Counted from the first letter of the stretch, positions 15,901 to 23,689 are shown. The stretch is 31,260 nucleotides of DNA from CAYRVX01 sp964642165 (GCA_964642165.1 CAZXOC010000053.1:1-31260); one strand, 5' to 3'. Made by a program: numbers and translations. Notes: generated from the letters alone by a model not told the origin.

Positions 15901-16878
15901 GTGGAGGTAGTAGCCCCTGTACCCGGCCGTCTCGAGCCACTCGGCCGCGCGGCGGGCGCGGCGGCGGTGGTACTCCAGCCGCGACCAGCAGAAGTACCGG
16001 TTGTGCGAGCGGTGGCGGACGACGCGGGCGAAGTCGGGGTTGTCCCTGTCGCGCGGGTAGGCGCCGATGGCGGTCGTGTCGCCGGCCATCGCCTCGATGC
16101 CCCGCGCGAGGCCGTAGTCGTGGATCTCCTTCAGCGCCGCCGCCGCGACGGTGGTGTGCGCCGGCATGTCGCCCGGCTTGTAGTTGACCGGGTGCCAGGC
16201 GAGGTTGATCTTCGCCCGCAGCATCCAGTCGCAGTGGCGCTTCTGGAGGGCGACGTACCCGGCGGCGAGCCGGCGGGCCTTGGGCAGGTCGCCCTGCCGC
16301 TCGGCGCCGAGGACGGCGTACCAGTCGCCGCGGAGGTGCTCGGCGAAGGCCATGCCGTGCTCGCGGTAGGTGAAGTCCGGCCGGTCGCGCACGGCCGCCG
16401 GCTGGAGCAGCAGCCTGCCGCCTCGCTTGACGATCAGGCTGCGGCACGTGACGGCGGCGTAGAGCGTGCCGAGGGCGTCGCTGCCGACGAGGTACAGCCG
16501 CAGCTCCTCGCTCCGGCCGACGGGGTGGATCACGTAGCCCTGCCGGCCGGGGTCCCGCGGCGTGACGACGATGCCGTGCTCCTTCAGGTCTGCCGCGACC
16601 GCCGTGCACGGCGCGATGACGATCCATCGGCCCTTCGCCGGCGGCGCCTTCAGGTCCGCCACGGGCAGCTTTGCGCCGCCCAGCGAGGCGATGCGCCGGT
16701 TGATTTCCCCGGCGGCGATGCGCGGCCGCTCGCCGCTGGCGACGGCGATCCGGAACCCGCTCAGCGGGACGGCCTCGCCGACCTCGCGGAGCGCCTTCGG
16801 ATACGGGATGATCACGTCGATCTCCGCACCAGCCGGCGCGGCAACCGCTACTGCCGCAGCAAGCATCACCGATCGCAT
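12937..16878 (-). CDS. Giant secreted GH20-like multidomain protein with CBM9-like and LamG-like modules
   Basis: This 1313-residue exported protein has a signal at residues 1-18. Residues about 20-145 resemble the GH20b domain that precedes hexosaminidase barrels. Residues about 150-560 form a putative TIM barrel (FTYREHGMAFAEHL, LHATDGGGW, RCPLCRKTYGDD, FVAVIYPYTGRY) similar to GH20/GH84-like or DUF4838-type proteins. Near residues 752-910 is a CBM9-like module (GEIRIDGRLDEPAW, KNVYVAFECRDP). Residues about 1086-1290 are a LamG/concanavalin-like lectin (GTIEFWLRPDW, MAIYLDGRLA, DELRISGARRYEG). A catalytic acid pair cannot be placed, so hydrolase activity is inferred. ATG 16878 has GGGGAAG about 6 nt upstream. 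The gene probably targets an amino-sugar-containing polysaccharide, with the C-terminal modules giving attachment. Confidence 0.7.
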   Translation of the reverse strand: MRSVMLAAAVAVAAPAGAEIDVIIPYPKALREVGEAVPLSGFRIAVASGERPRIAAGEINRRIASLGGAKLPVADLKAPPAKGRWIVIAPCTAVAADLKEHGIVVTPRDPGRQGYVIHPVGRSEELRLYLVGSDALGTLYAAVTCRSLIVKRGGRLLLQPAAVRDRPDFTYREHGMAFAEHLRGDWYAVLGAERQGDLPKARRLAAGYVALQKRHCDWMLRAKINLAWHPVNYKPGDMPAHTTVAAAALKEIHDYGLARGIEAMAGDTTAIGAYPRDRDNPDFARVVRHRSHNRYFCWSRLEYHRRRARRAAEWLETAGYRGYYLHATDGGGWQNPELWNDRCPLCRKTYGDDRAKADAAVYDVYYREIKRRIPDLKFVAVIYPYTGRYLDPNYVQEQAARQMGSGRAARDLAERTAAGLTTFIRRLDGMLPRDVFVCIRESDRGHFDLARAAWGKRRFQLYYEYAFWKGWRPLFTTTPLWTRTFHDPSRDDILHSPSYKMWSEPTLLLGAECSWNTRRAGSRMFDTRRWREIGTALAPPPQRRTFALRACRWLFGNRAGPLVAPFFAENISYLYIARPDEVLKQTPIPDPAATMFAQADAASRAAASLEKLRLLQRRTPVLTGEEYGYFLNLYQTAQAAPILAAHRGHMMAARAAIRKGDRPAAEKHLTAARSHLAAAEPTWQAARKRVPQDKLFRSYIRKTSEFGMLHHLDVAALRKEADDLWDHRAERIAAHTIPHWFEQTCRRREVFAAPAGGEIRIDGRLDEPAWRSAPPVEHFVDHRVLRIESLETRARLLYDAKNVYVAFECRDPAPAAIEGRFAGRDEHALCDSVEVLLAPRGKGSQFTHWIVDSAGCIFDARATRLPDGQVQYTRRWNGTAQAAAARGADRWIVEMAIPAADLGAAPRLGGSCRALLCRNIVHTRPKGQAEQNAIVFLDGSGFRTPEKFATLRFARRGEGAAAPRLGLVLQPMSLRHVTTGDGSGTRIEGDLRIETDRYLHDVRVAVRFTDGAKPLGGKDLGLAQWMRLIWRPERPFFHLFGEELPGVVCTFEVTAREGQWRFVRRFGSPRRPAVPPEQLYAEGVDAHARGALAWPAFFPSGEPSTLSLPEGTIEFWLRPDWHVAPRPPGPGGSLAHTFFHMGPIRPDHPYLSNHSSLTIAHHRGGHLLCTLSNRHYEPRTVQAGIRHWRRGQWHHVALQWKLDDGGRTAMAIYLDGRLASDACRGNARSPNDRPLKMQPRGLPVQVGSMNTGYAPARAAIDELRISGARRYEGAFSPPKRCRPDAQTLALFHFDGTLEAAVPKHLRASPGPAQ

Positions 16879-16959
16879 TCGGGCTTCCCCTTGGTCACGT
16901 GCCGGACGGGGCCGTCGGTGGCCCGGTCCGCCGCCGTGGCGAGTCAGACGGCCTGACGC

Positions 16960-16968
16960 ATCGTATCA
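16960..16968 (-). promoter_or_regulatory. Extended -10 element overlapping the UroD-like stop codon
   Basis: On the minus strand TGATACGAT (16960-16968) includes the TGA stop of the upstream gene. It belongs to a 13-bp sequence (16959-16971) identical to the -10 region at 3325-3337. No recognisable -35 lies 17 bp upstream. A short inverted repeat (GTCAG-N5-CTGAC, 16943-16957) covers the predicted start. It could give the GH20-like gene its own promoter, about 80 bp from its ATG. Confidence 0.35.
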
Positions 16969-18105
16969 CGCGTCGCGGCCCGCCGCGAGACGCACCATGG
17001 TGCGGTAGTTGGCCAGGGTGCGTGGGGAGACGTTCCGCCCGCAGGGGCAGGCGGTGGGCATGAGGACGAAGCCCCGGCCCTCGCCGGCGGTGCCGTCGCG
17101 GAGGGCCTTCGCGGCGACCCTCTCGAACGCGGCGGGCGGGAGCTGCTCGACGTCGCGGATCTCGATGTTGCCGAACAGCGCGAGCCGGCGCCCGTACTCG
17201 CGCCGCACGTCGGCCAGATCGACGTCGCCCAGCGGCGGCGGCTCGATCGGGTCGATGGCGTCGCTGCCCATCGCGGCGATGTGCGGCAGGGCCGCGCCGA
17301 TCCGCCCGTGGCAGTGCAGCCGAACGGTGCCCCCGTGGCGGTGGATGGCCTCGACCATGGGCGTGGTGTACCCGACGACGTACTCCTCGAACAGCGCCGG
17401 CGGCAGGTACGGCTCGGTGGCGTACTCCGGCCCGTAGATCCGCCAGAGGTGGCCCGGGAAGGCGGCGGCCACCCTCTCCGTGCGCTGCCACAGCGGCCGG
17501 GCGAGCTTCGCCAGCAGGCGATGGAACAGCCGCTGCTCCGTCAACGCGACGACGGTGAAGTCCGCCATGCTGAACAGCGGCGCCGCCTCGCAGATCGGGT
17601 CGCCCGTGTCGGCCATGACGATGCCGCGATCCGCCACCGCTTCGTCCGCCGCCCAAAGGCCGGTGACGTCCACGTCGTAATCGAAGACCTCCTCGGGCAA
17701 CTCCAGGTACGCCCGCAGATCGTCGGTGTCCTTCAGCAGGTGCTCCACCTGCCAGACGGTGTGCATGTCGGGGTCGCGCCGGGCCAGGCTGCTCATCTCC
17801 CGCCCGGCGACCGTCAGCGTCGTGCGCCGGAAGCGCGAGCCGTCTTTCGTCCAGGTCTCGTTGCGGAAGAACTCGTCGCGGCGGTTGCCCTCGGCCGGGC
17901 GAAGGACCGGGTGACGCATGCGGATCAGATCGGTGTGTTCCTCGGCCAGGTCCAGCAGGGGCTGCCAGGACGGGTCGTTGTAGACGTTGAGCTCATCCGG
18001 GTCGGCGGGGTCCACGTCGAAGCCGCCGATCTCGTAGAAGTTCACGGCCGGGCGGTCGACGGCCTCGCCCCGCAGCGTGGCCAGCAGTCTCTCGCGGCGG
18101 GTCAT
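16966..18105 (-). CDS. Uroporphyrinogen decarboxylase (UroD)-fold protein, methyltransferase-like
   Basis: This 379-residue cytoplasmic protein has the UroD/MtaA-type barrel: an MTRRERLLATLRGEAVDRPA start, a SMADFTVVAL middle and a DPIEPPPLGDVDL segment followed by FGNIE near residue 310. True heme UroD is smaller and lacks the ligand-like HCHG (H264-C265-H266) and the late cysteines (C353 and C355, TACPCGRNVSP). These resemble the zinc sites of corrinoid-dependent methyltransferases, where the pattern is H-x-C with a later Cys. Here the usual cysteine of the pair is a histidine. I infer a methyl- or corrinoid-linked role, or a catabolic demethylase, but no corrinoid protein is nearby. ATG 18105 is 37 bp after the PQQ gene stop, so the two may form an operon. 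The gene is translated before the GH20-like gene on the same strand. Confidence 0.75.
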   Translation of the reverse strand: MTRRERLLATLRGEAVDRPAVNFYEIGGFDVDPADPDELNVYNDPSWQPLLDLAEEHTDLIRMRHPVLRPAEGNRRDEFFRNETWTKDGSRFRRTTLTVAGREMSSLARRDPDMHTVWQVEHLLKDTDDLRAYLELPEEVFDYDVDVTGLWAADEAVADRGIVMADTGDPICEAAPLFSMADFTVVALTEQRLFHRLLAKLARPLWQRTERVAAAFPGHLWRIYGPEYATEPYLPPALFEEYVVGYTTPMVEAIHRHGGTVRLHCHGRIGAALPHIAAMGSDAIDPIEPPPLGDVDLADVRREYGRRLALFGNIEIRDVEQLPPAAFERVAAKALRDGTAGEGRGFVLMPTACPCGRNVSPRTLANYRTMVRLAAGRDA

Positions 18106-18142
18106 CGGGCGCTTCGCGGCCTCCGCGCGTCGGCGGTGGGGG

Positions 18143-19378
18143 CTACTTGGCCTTCACGTCGTAGCAGAAGAGCTTGTCGGACCAGCGGAGGAAGAGCTTG
18201 CCGCCGTGGACGACCGGGTGCGCCCAGGCGGGGCCGCCCTGCTTCGACAGCGTGAAGAGGCCCTTGAGCTTGTAGCCATCGGGCTTGGCCTCCATCAGGG
18301 CGACCTCGCCCTTCTGGTAGAGGAAGTAGAGGTGCCCGTCGGCGGCGACGACCGCCCCGGAGCCGCCGCCCGGCTGGCGCTGCTGCCACATCACCTTGCC
18401 GGACTTCATCTCGATGCAGGTGGGGTTGCCCGCGCCGTGCCCGCTGCCGCCGTAGATGTAGTCGCCGATCCGCAGGAAGCCGCCGTGGTGGTTCTGGAAC
18501 GTCCCGGACTTGAGGAAGTAGACCTCCTCGGGCCCGCTCGCGGTGAGCTTCAGCAGCGCCGCGCCCGTGTTGTACGCCGTCGAGCAGAAAACGTGCTCGC
18601 CCTGCACGACCGACGTGGGGATGTTGGCCGTGCCGTTGACGATCCGCCGGTAGTGCCACAGGAACTTGCCGTCGTCCGCCGCCACGCCGACCAGCCCCAG
18701 CCGGTGGATCAGCGTGATGTACTGGCGCACGCCGCCGGCCTCGGCGGGCATGATCGTGGCATATTGCGCGTGGGCGCCCTTTCCGCGGAGCTCGGCCGGC
18801 AGGGCGGACTTCCAGATCACCTCGCCGGTCTTCTTGTCCAGGGCGGCCAGCAGCGAGTCCTCCCCCCCGGGCGTGCAGAGGAGCCGCTCCCCGTCGATGA
18901 GGGGCGATTCGGCGAACCGCCAGCCCGGGGTCTTGCCGCCGTCCAGGTCCTTCTGGAGGTGCTTGCGCCAGACGTCCCGGCCGGTCTTGGCGTCGACGCA
19001 CACCAGCGTGCCGTCCGTGCCGAGGGCGTAGACCCGCCCGTCGTCGATGGTGGGCGTGGACTGCGGCCGCCGGCCCGAGCCGACCTTGGCGCGCCAGAGG
19101 ACCTTCTGCGTGGCGAGGTCGATGGCGAAGACGGCCTCGCCCTGCCCGCGCGCGGTGCCCATCGTGTAGAGCGTCTTGCCGACGATGGTGACGCTGGAGT
19201 AGCCGTTGCCGAGCCCGCCGAGCTGCCAAGCCAGCGGCGGGCCGTCTTCGGGCCATTCCTTCAGCAACCCGGTCTCGGTGGAGACGGCATCGCGGCTGGG
19301 TCCTCGCCAGCGCGGCCAGTCGCCCGCCGCGGCGCCGGCCAGGGACGCAACGACGCCCAGGACAACGAATCGACGCAT
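18143..19378 (-). CDS. Secreted PQQ-like beta-propeller repeat protein
   Basis: This 411-residue protein has a short Sec signal (residues 1-18, MRRFVVLGVVASLAGAAAG) and the opening WPRWRGPSRDAVSTETGLL, which is diagnostic of the planctomycete PQQ-like propeller group. Repeated blades follow, for example AVFAIDLATQKVLWRAKVG, TLVCVDAKTGRDVWRKHL and LLAALDKKTGEVIWKSAL. PQQ itself is usually not bound by this group, and no PQQ synthesis gene is near. The ATG at 19378 has AGGAGAACCACC immediately upstream, a strong ribosome binding site that settles the start. The upstream region contains a 15-bp palindrome (19468-19482), about 90 bp before the ATG, and a weak TATGGT -10 near 19430. It precedes the UroD-like gene by 37 bp. 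The role in glycan use is not known. Confidence 0.88.
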   Translation of the reverse strand: MRRFVVLGVVASLAGAAAGDWPRWRGPSRDAVSTETGLLKEWPEDGPPLAWQLGGLGNGYSSVTIVGKTLYTMGTARGQGEAVFAIDLATQKVLWRAKVGSGRRPQSTPTIDDGRVYALGTDGTLVCVDAKTGRDVWRKHLQKDLDGGKTPGWRFAESPLIDGERLLCTPGGEDSLLAALDKKTGEVIWKSALPAELRGKGAHAQYATIMPAEAGGVRQYITLIHRLGLVGVAADDGKFLWHYRRIVNGTANIPTSVVQGEHVFCSTAYNTGAALLKLTASGPEEVYFLKSGTFQNHHGGFLRIGDYIYGGSGHGAGNPTCIEMKSGKVMWQQRQPGGGSGAVVAADGHLYFLYQKGEVALMEAKPDGYKLKGLFTLSKQGGPAWAHPVVHGGKLFLRWSDKLFCYDVKAK

Positions 19379-19467
19379 GGTGGTTCTCCTGTATCGCCCG
19401 GGCCGACGGGTGCGCCCGGCCGCGAGCCGCGACACCATACCGACTCCAAACCGCCCGCGGAAGCGCA

Positions 19468-19482
19468 AAGCGTCCGACGCTT
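19468..19482. repeat. 15-bp palindrome upstream of the PQQ propeller gene
   Basis: AAGCGTC-C-GACGCTT is a perfect 7-bp dyad around a single centre base, in the 157-bp gap between the FG-GAP gene and the PQQ gene. Its position about 90 bp upstream of the PQQ ATG would suit an operator. It also lies downstream of the FG-GAP stop, so it could be part of that gene's transcript end. Confidence 0.35.
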
Positions 19483-19505
19483 GTTCACACACTGGGACGC
19501 CGCCA

Positions 19506-19534
19506 GCCCGCCGGCTTCCCGCGGCTTGGCGGGC
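19506..19534 (-). terminator. Candidate hairpin terminator after the FG-GAP gene
   Basis: GCCCGCC (19506-19512) pairs perfectly with GGCGGGC (19528-19534) across a 15-nt loop, ending one base from the TAG stop of the FG-GAP gene (19536-19538). No U-run follows, so intrinsic termination is uncertain in this GC-rich DNA. A stabilising 3' hairpin is the alternative. Confidence 0.35.
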
Positions 19535-19535
19535 C

Positions 19536-22500
19536 CTACGGCAGCGGCTGCGGCTCGGTGCCCGCCGGGCCGGGCCACGCCTGGCCCGGTCGCCACGTCC
19601 ACTTTCCCTTCGTCCGCGTGTCGCGGCAGGTGACGGACTTGACCTGCCAAGCGTCCGTCTCGCCGAGGACGCGCAACTGGGTTGCGTCCGTCTCGCTCTC
19701 GTTCATCAGGCTCACGCTGCCCATGCGGGCCGCCCAGAAGCTGCTGCCGACGCCCAGGTCGTCGAGCGGCGGATCGCCCTTGGCGAGCTTCCAGCCCTTG
19801 ATGGCGACGGAGCGGATCTGCCCGGCCTGGCCGAACACCCACGTGTCCAGGTCGATCCCGGCGCGGAACCGGCCGTGGTCCGATCCGCCGAGGGTCAGCC
19901 CGAGCATGTCGCCGCTGACGAGCACCTCGGTGGACGCCACCCAGCGCCCGACGGTCAGCTTGCCCATGTCGCCGTTAATCTCCCAGCCCACGCTGGTCAG
20001 GTTGCCGGCGATCCGGGCCGAGCCCAGCGCGGATCCCTTCGTGACGCTCTGACCGCGGACGGAGAGTCCGGCGTTGAAGTCGCCCGGGATGTCGGGGACG
20101 CCCTTTTTGACGTTGCCCTTGCGGCCGGTGACGTTCAGCGACTTGATGCTGTCGGCCTGGAGGTAGCCGGCGGCCCACCGGACCGCCTTGACCGAGCCGA
20201 TCGCGTCCGCCGCATGCACGTGTGCCTCGCCGACGTCGCCAAGGGTCAGGCTCTTGACCGTGCCGAGCAGGCTGCTGCCGGGCGGGCCAAAGTCCACGGC
20301 GAGGGTCCAGTCGGGAATCTCGCCGTCGATGCGGATGCTGCCGACCGGGCCGACGACGTACCACTCGACCAGCCGGGGGTTCCACGCCTCCCCGATGTTG
20401 CCGCGAATCTGCACGCTGCCGAGCGTCGTCTTGCCGGCCGGAACGTCCTCCGTGCCGAGGGCCAGGTCCGGCTGGAAGTTGCCGTTCGAGGCGGTGATCC
20501 CCTTCCCGGCGTTCCGCTTCGCTCCCTTCGCGGTGAGCTTGCCGATGCACGGCGCGAGGACCACGTCGCGCGCGCCGTCGGTGTCCACCCATTCGGTCAC
20601 GGTCAACGAGCCGATCGGCAAGGTGTGCGTGTCGATCCTCGTGTTGGCGACGCGGTCGAAGGCAAGCGTCACCTTGTCCCGCGGGCCGGCGAGCAGCCTG
20701 TCCGCGTTGATCTCGATCGCCCGCCCGCCGGCCACGTCGTCGAGCTGGAGCTTCTTGAGCAGCCCCGCGATGGTGATATCGCCGGTCAGATCGACCGTCT
20801 TGCCGCTGATGCTGCCCATCGTTCCGTCGGCGCGGATCCCCCCGACGCTCGTGCCCGCCGCGCTGCCGCCCTTGGTCGAGAAGCTCAGCGTGCTGCGGGC
20901 CGTCGTGCCGCTCAGGAAGATCTGCGAGATGGCCAGGTCCGTGCCTTCCACCGTGATGGTCTTGCCCTCGATGCGGCGGGTGACGTACCCGTCGAACAGG
21001 ACCTCGGCCGTGCCGCCGCCGCGGAGGGAGGCCGTCACGGTCGTACCGTCGGCGTCGACGAAACGGACCGACCCGGCCTCGCCTTCGCCGATGACCAGCG
21101 GCCCCCGTGCGTGGAAGACGTACGCCGAGCCCGAATCGTCGGTCTTGTCATCGTCCGACGCATCGTCCCAGGGCGCCCCGGCGATCGCCGTGTCGCCGCT
21201 GATCGAGACGGAGGCGCCGAACCAGTCCCACTCTCCGCCGTCGCCGGCCGTCAGCCTGGCGGCCTCCTGCCACGCGCCGCCGGTCTCGCGGTAGACGTAG
21301 GCCGAGCCGGATCCCTCGCCTCGGTCGCCGCCCATGGGCGCCCCGGCGATCGCCCTGTCGCCACTGATCGAGACGGACACGCCGAGCATGTCGCCCTCCG
21401 TGCCGTCGTGGGCTGTCAGCTTGGCCACTTGCTGCCAGCCCGCGCCCACGTCGCGGAAGATGTACGCCGAGCCGGAATCCTCGCCCTGGTCATCGTCCTG
21501 GTGTGCCCCGACGATCGCCGTGTCGCCGCTGATCGAAACGGAGGTGCCGAACCAGTCTCCCTCCGCGCCGTCGTCGGGCGTCAGCTTGACCACCTGCCCC
21601 CAGCCCGCGCCCACGTCGCGGAAGATGTACGCGGAGCCGGAATCGGTGCCTTGGTCGTCGTCCCAGGACGCCCCGACGATGGCCGTGCCGCCGCTGATCG
21701 AAACGGACCCGCCGAAGTGGTCGTCGGCCGCGCCGTCGCCGGCCGTCAGCCTGGCCACCTGCTCCCAGCCCCCGCCCGTGTCGCGGAAGACGTACGCCGA
21801 GCCGGCATCGTCGCCGCTGCTGTCGGCGCCGTGCGCCCCGACGATGGCCAGGTTGCCGCTGATCGAGACGGACAGGCCGAAGTTGTCCCACGCCGCGCCG
21901 TCGCCGGCCGTCAGCTTGGCCACCTGCTGCCAGGCGGAGCCCTTGCGGCGGAAGATGTACGCCGAGCCGGAGTCCTCGCCCTTGTCGTCGTCCTGGCATG
22001 CCCCGATGACGGCCGTATCGCCGCTGATCGAAGCGGCGTAGCCGAAGCCATCCCACGGTGCGCCGTCGCCGGCCGTCAGCTTGGCGGCCTGCTGCCAGGC
22101 AGAGCCCTTCTGGCGGAAGATGTACGCCGAGCCGGGGCCGCCCGCCTCGTCCTCGTGTGCCCCGACGACGGCCGTGTCCCCGCTGATCGAGACGGAGTGG
22201 CCGAAGCCGTCCTTCCGCGCGGCGTCGCCGGCCGTCAACTTGAGCAGTTCGGCCCATTCGGCTCCCGGCGCGTGGAACACGTATGCCGAGCCGGCGCTCA
22301 CGCCGGCGTCATTGTCGTCGTTGCGTGCCCCGACGATCGCCACGTCCCCGCTGATCGAAACGGAGCCGCCGAAGGAGGTCCAGGAGCCAGGCTTTCCGGC
22401 CGTCAGCTTGCGGACCCGCTCCCACTCGGCGCCCGTGTCGCGGAAGATGTACGCCGGGCCGGACCAGCCGCCGACGATCACCGTACCGCCGCTGATCGAG

Positions 22501-23483
22501 ACGGCCCGACCGAACTCGCCGCCCCCCGCACCCGTGCCCGCCGTCAGCTTGGCGACCTGCTGCCAGCCGGCGCCCGTGTCGCGGAAGACATACGCCGAGC
22601 CGGACGACTCGCCGTCGTCATCGTCGTAGTTGGCCCCGACGACCGCCATGTCTCCGCTGATCGAGGCGGAGATGCCGAACCAGTCCCCCGCCGCGCCGTC
22701 GCTGGCCGTCAGCTTGGCGACTTGGTCCCAGCCGGCGCCCGTGTCGCGGAAGACGTACGCCGAGCCGGAATTCTCGCCCTTGTCGTCGTCGTCGTGTGCC
22801 CCGACGATCACCGCATCCTCGCTGATCGAACAGCGATAGCCGAAGCTGTCGAACAGGTCGTCGGTGCTGCCCTCCAGTCTGCCGACGTACTCCCAGTCGG
22901 TGCCTGTATCGCGGAAGATGTACACGGAGCCGGCCCCGCTGACCAGCGCCGTACCCCCGCTGATCGAGACGCACTGGCCGAACCAGTGGTGCGACCCGCC
23001 GTAGGGAGCGGTCAGCTTGGCGACCTGCTGCCAGCCGACACCCGTGTCGCGGAAGATGTACGCCGAGCCGGAGTCCTTGCCCTTGTCGTCGTCGGCCGTG
23101 GCCCCGACGATCGCCGTGTCCCCGCTGATCGAAACGGAATTGCCGAACCAGTCCCCCGCCGCGCCGTCGCCGGCGGTCAGCTTGGCGACCTCCTCCCAGC
23201 CGGCACCCGTGTCGCGGAGGATGTACGCCGAGCCGGAATCGCTGCCCTTGTCGTCGTCGCGCATTGCCCCGACGACGGCCACATCCCCGCTGATCGAAAC
23301 AGAACCGCCGAAGGAATCCCCCGACGTGCCGTCGGCGGCCGTCAGCTTGGCCCACTGCGTCCACTCGCCAGGAGCGGCCGTCAGGAGCAGGCGTGGCTCC
23401 AGGGCATCCAGCAGGGGGTAGGGCGGAACAGCTGAGGCGGTCGAGGTTTGCCCCAACCATTGCGGGCGGTCATGGATGCGCAT
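19536..23483 (-). CDS. Giant LEPR-XLL surface/secreted protein with 14 FG-GAP-like repeats
   Basis: The protein has 1315 residues. A short N-terminus carries the LEPR-XLL motif LLDALEPRLLLTAA (residues 24-37), known from planctomycete exported giant proteins. Residues 41 to about 794 are 14 tandem repeats of about 54 residues with core FGxSVSISGDxAIVGA, then an Asp-rich loop and GSAYIFRD, matching FG-GAP/integrin-alpha-like propeller blades whose loops bind calcium. Fourteen fits two seven-bladed propellers (inference). Repeats 3 and 6 lack the Asp-rich loop. The C-terminal 520 residues are Gly/Thr/Ser-rich beta structure (GTMGSISGKTVDLTGDITI, TVKSLTLGDVGEAHVH), like beta-helix repeats. ATG 23483 has AAGGGAGAG 7 nt upstream and puts LEPR about 30 residues in, as is usual. 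A strong promoter lies about 200 nt upstream. Adhesion or surface binding is the likely role. Confidence 0.88.
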   Translation of the reverse strand: MRIHDRPQWLGQTSTASAVPPYPLLDALEPRLLLTAAPGEWTQWAKLTAADGTSGDSFGGSVSISGDVAVVGAMRDDDKGSDSGSAYILRDTGAGWEEVAKLTAGDGAAGDWFGNSVSISGDTAIVGATADDDKGKDSGSAYIFRDTGVGWQQVAKLTAPYGGSHHWFGQCVSISGGTALVSGAGSVYIFRDTGTDWEYVGRLEGSTDDLFDSFGYRCSISEDAVIVGAHDDDDKGENSGSAYVFRDTGAGWDQVAKLTASDGAAGDWFGISASISGDMAVVGANYDDDDGESSGSAYVFRDTGAGWQQVAKLTAGTGAGGGEFGRAVSISGGTVIVGGWSGPAYIFRDTGAEWERVRKLTAGKPGSWTSFGGSVSISGDVAIVGARNDDNDAGVSAGSAYVFHAPGAEWAELLKLTAGDAARKDGFGHSVSISGDTAVVGAHEDEAGGPGSAYIFRQKGSAWQQAAKLTAGDGAPWDGFGYAASISGDTAVIGACQDDDKGEDSGSAYIFRRKGSAWQQVAKLTAGDGAAWDNFGLSVSISGNLAIVGAHGADSSGDDAGSAYVFRDTGGGWEQVARLTAGDGAADDHFGGSVSISGGTAIVGASWDDDQGTDSGSAYIFRDVGAGWGQVVKLTPDDGAEGDWFGTSVSISGDTAIVGAHQDDDQGEDSGSAYIFRDVGAGWQQVAKLTAHDGTEGDMLGVSVSISGDRAIAGAPMGGDRGEGSGSAYVYRETGGAWQEAARLTAGDGGEWDWFGASVSISGDTAIAGAPWDDASDDDKTDDSGSAYVFHARGPLVIGEGEAGSVRFVDADGTTVTASLRGGGTAEVLFDGYVTRRIEGKTITVEGTDLAISQIFLSGTTARSTLSFSTKGGSAAGTSVGGIRADGTMGSISGKTVDLTGDITIAGLLKKLQLDDVAGGRAIEINADRLLAGPRDKVTLAFDRVANTRIDTHTLPIGSLTVTEWVDTDGARDVVLAPCIGKLTAKGAKRNAGKGITASNGNFQPDLALGTEDVPAGKTTLGSVQIRGNIGEAWNPRLVEWYVVGPVGSIRIDGEIPDWTLAVDFGPPGSSLLGTVKSLTLGDVGEAHVHAADAIGSVKAVRWAAGYLQADSIKSLNVTGRKGNVKKGVPDIPGDFNAGLSVRGQSVTKGSALGSARIAGNLTSVGWEINGDMGKLTVGRWVASTEVLVSGDMLGLTLGGSDHGRFRAGIDLDTWVFGQAGQIRSVAIKGWKLAKGDPPLDDLGVGSSFWAARMGSVSLMNESETDATQLRVLGETDAWQVKSVTCRDTRTKGKWTWRPGQAWPGPAGTEPQPLP
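21102..23363 (-). repeat. Tandem array of 14 degenerate repeats of about 162 bp encoding FG-GAP blades
   Basis: Copies recur at both protein and DNA level, for example GATGTACGCCGAGCC in many copies and GATCGA[AG]ACGGA before each blade. Copies 3 (near 22930) and 6 (near 22460) are shorter by 7-9 codons in the acidic loop. The array is prone to slippage and assembly error, so the copy number should be treated with some caution. Confidence 0.85.
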
Positions 23484-23548
23484 GCCATCTCTCCCTTCTT
23501 CTGCGCGCCGCCGGCGCGACACGCGCGACGTGAGCACGAAAGCCAGGC

Positions 23549-23562
23549 CCGGCAATTGCCGG
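23549..23562. repeat. 14-bp perfect palindrome in the FG-GAP leader
   Basis: CCGGCAATTGCCGG reads the same on both strands. It lies about 66 bp upstream of the ATG and downstream of the predicted transcription start, in a 200-nt leader. It could be a repressor site or, as RNA, a weak hairpin. Confidence 0.4.
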
Positions 23563-23689
23563 TGGGATCGCCGGGGGCTCAGATGAGAACGCACAAGCAG
23601 AAGCGATTGCCTCTCTCGGGTCGGGCCTCGCAAGCGGCCAAACCCGTCGCCAGGGGCTCTTCCCTCCATGGAAGTTTCAGTCATCACAC

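Noticed and set aside
12967..16956. 1329-codon plus-strand ORF opposite the GH20-like gene
   Set aside because: No domain and shadow composition; the minus strand carries clear modules.
19206..23435. 1409-codon plus-strand ORF opposite the FG-GAP gene
   Set aside because: It is the shadow of the repeat gene in GC-rich DNA: its repeats mirror the FG-GAP blades, and the promoter and ribosome binding site belong to the minus strand.
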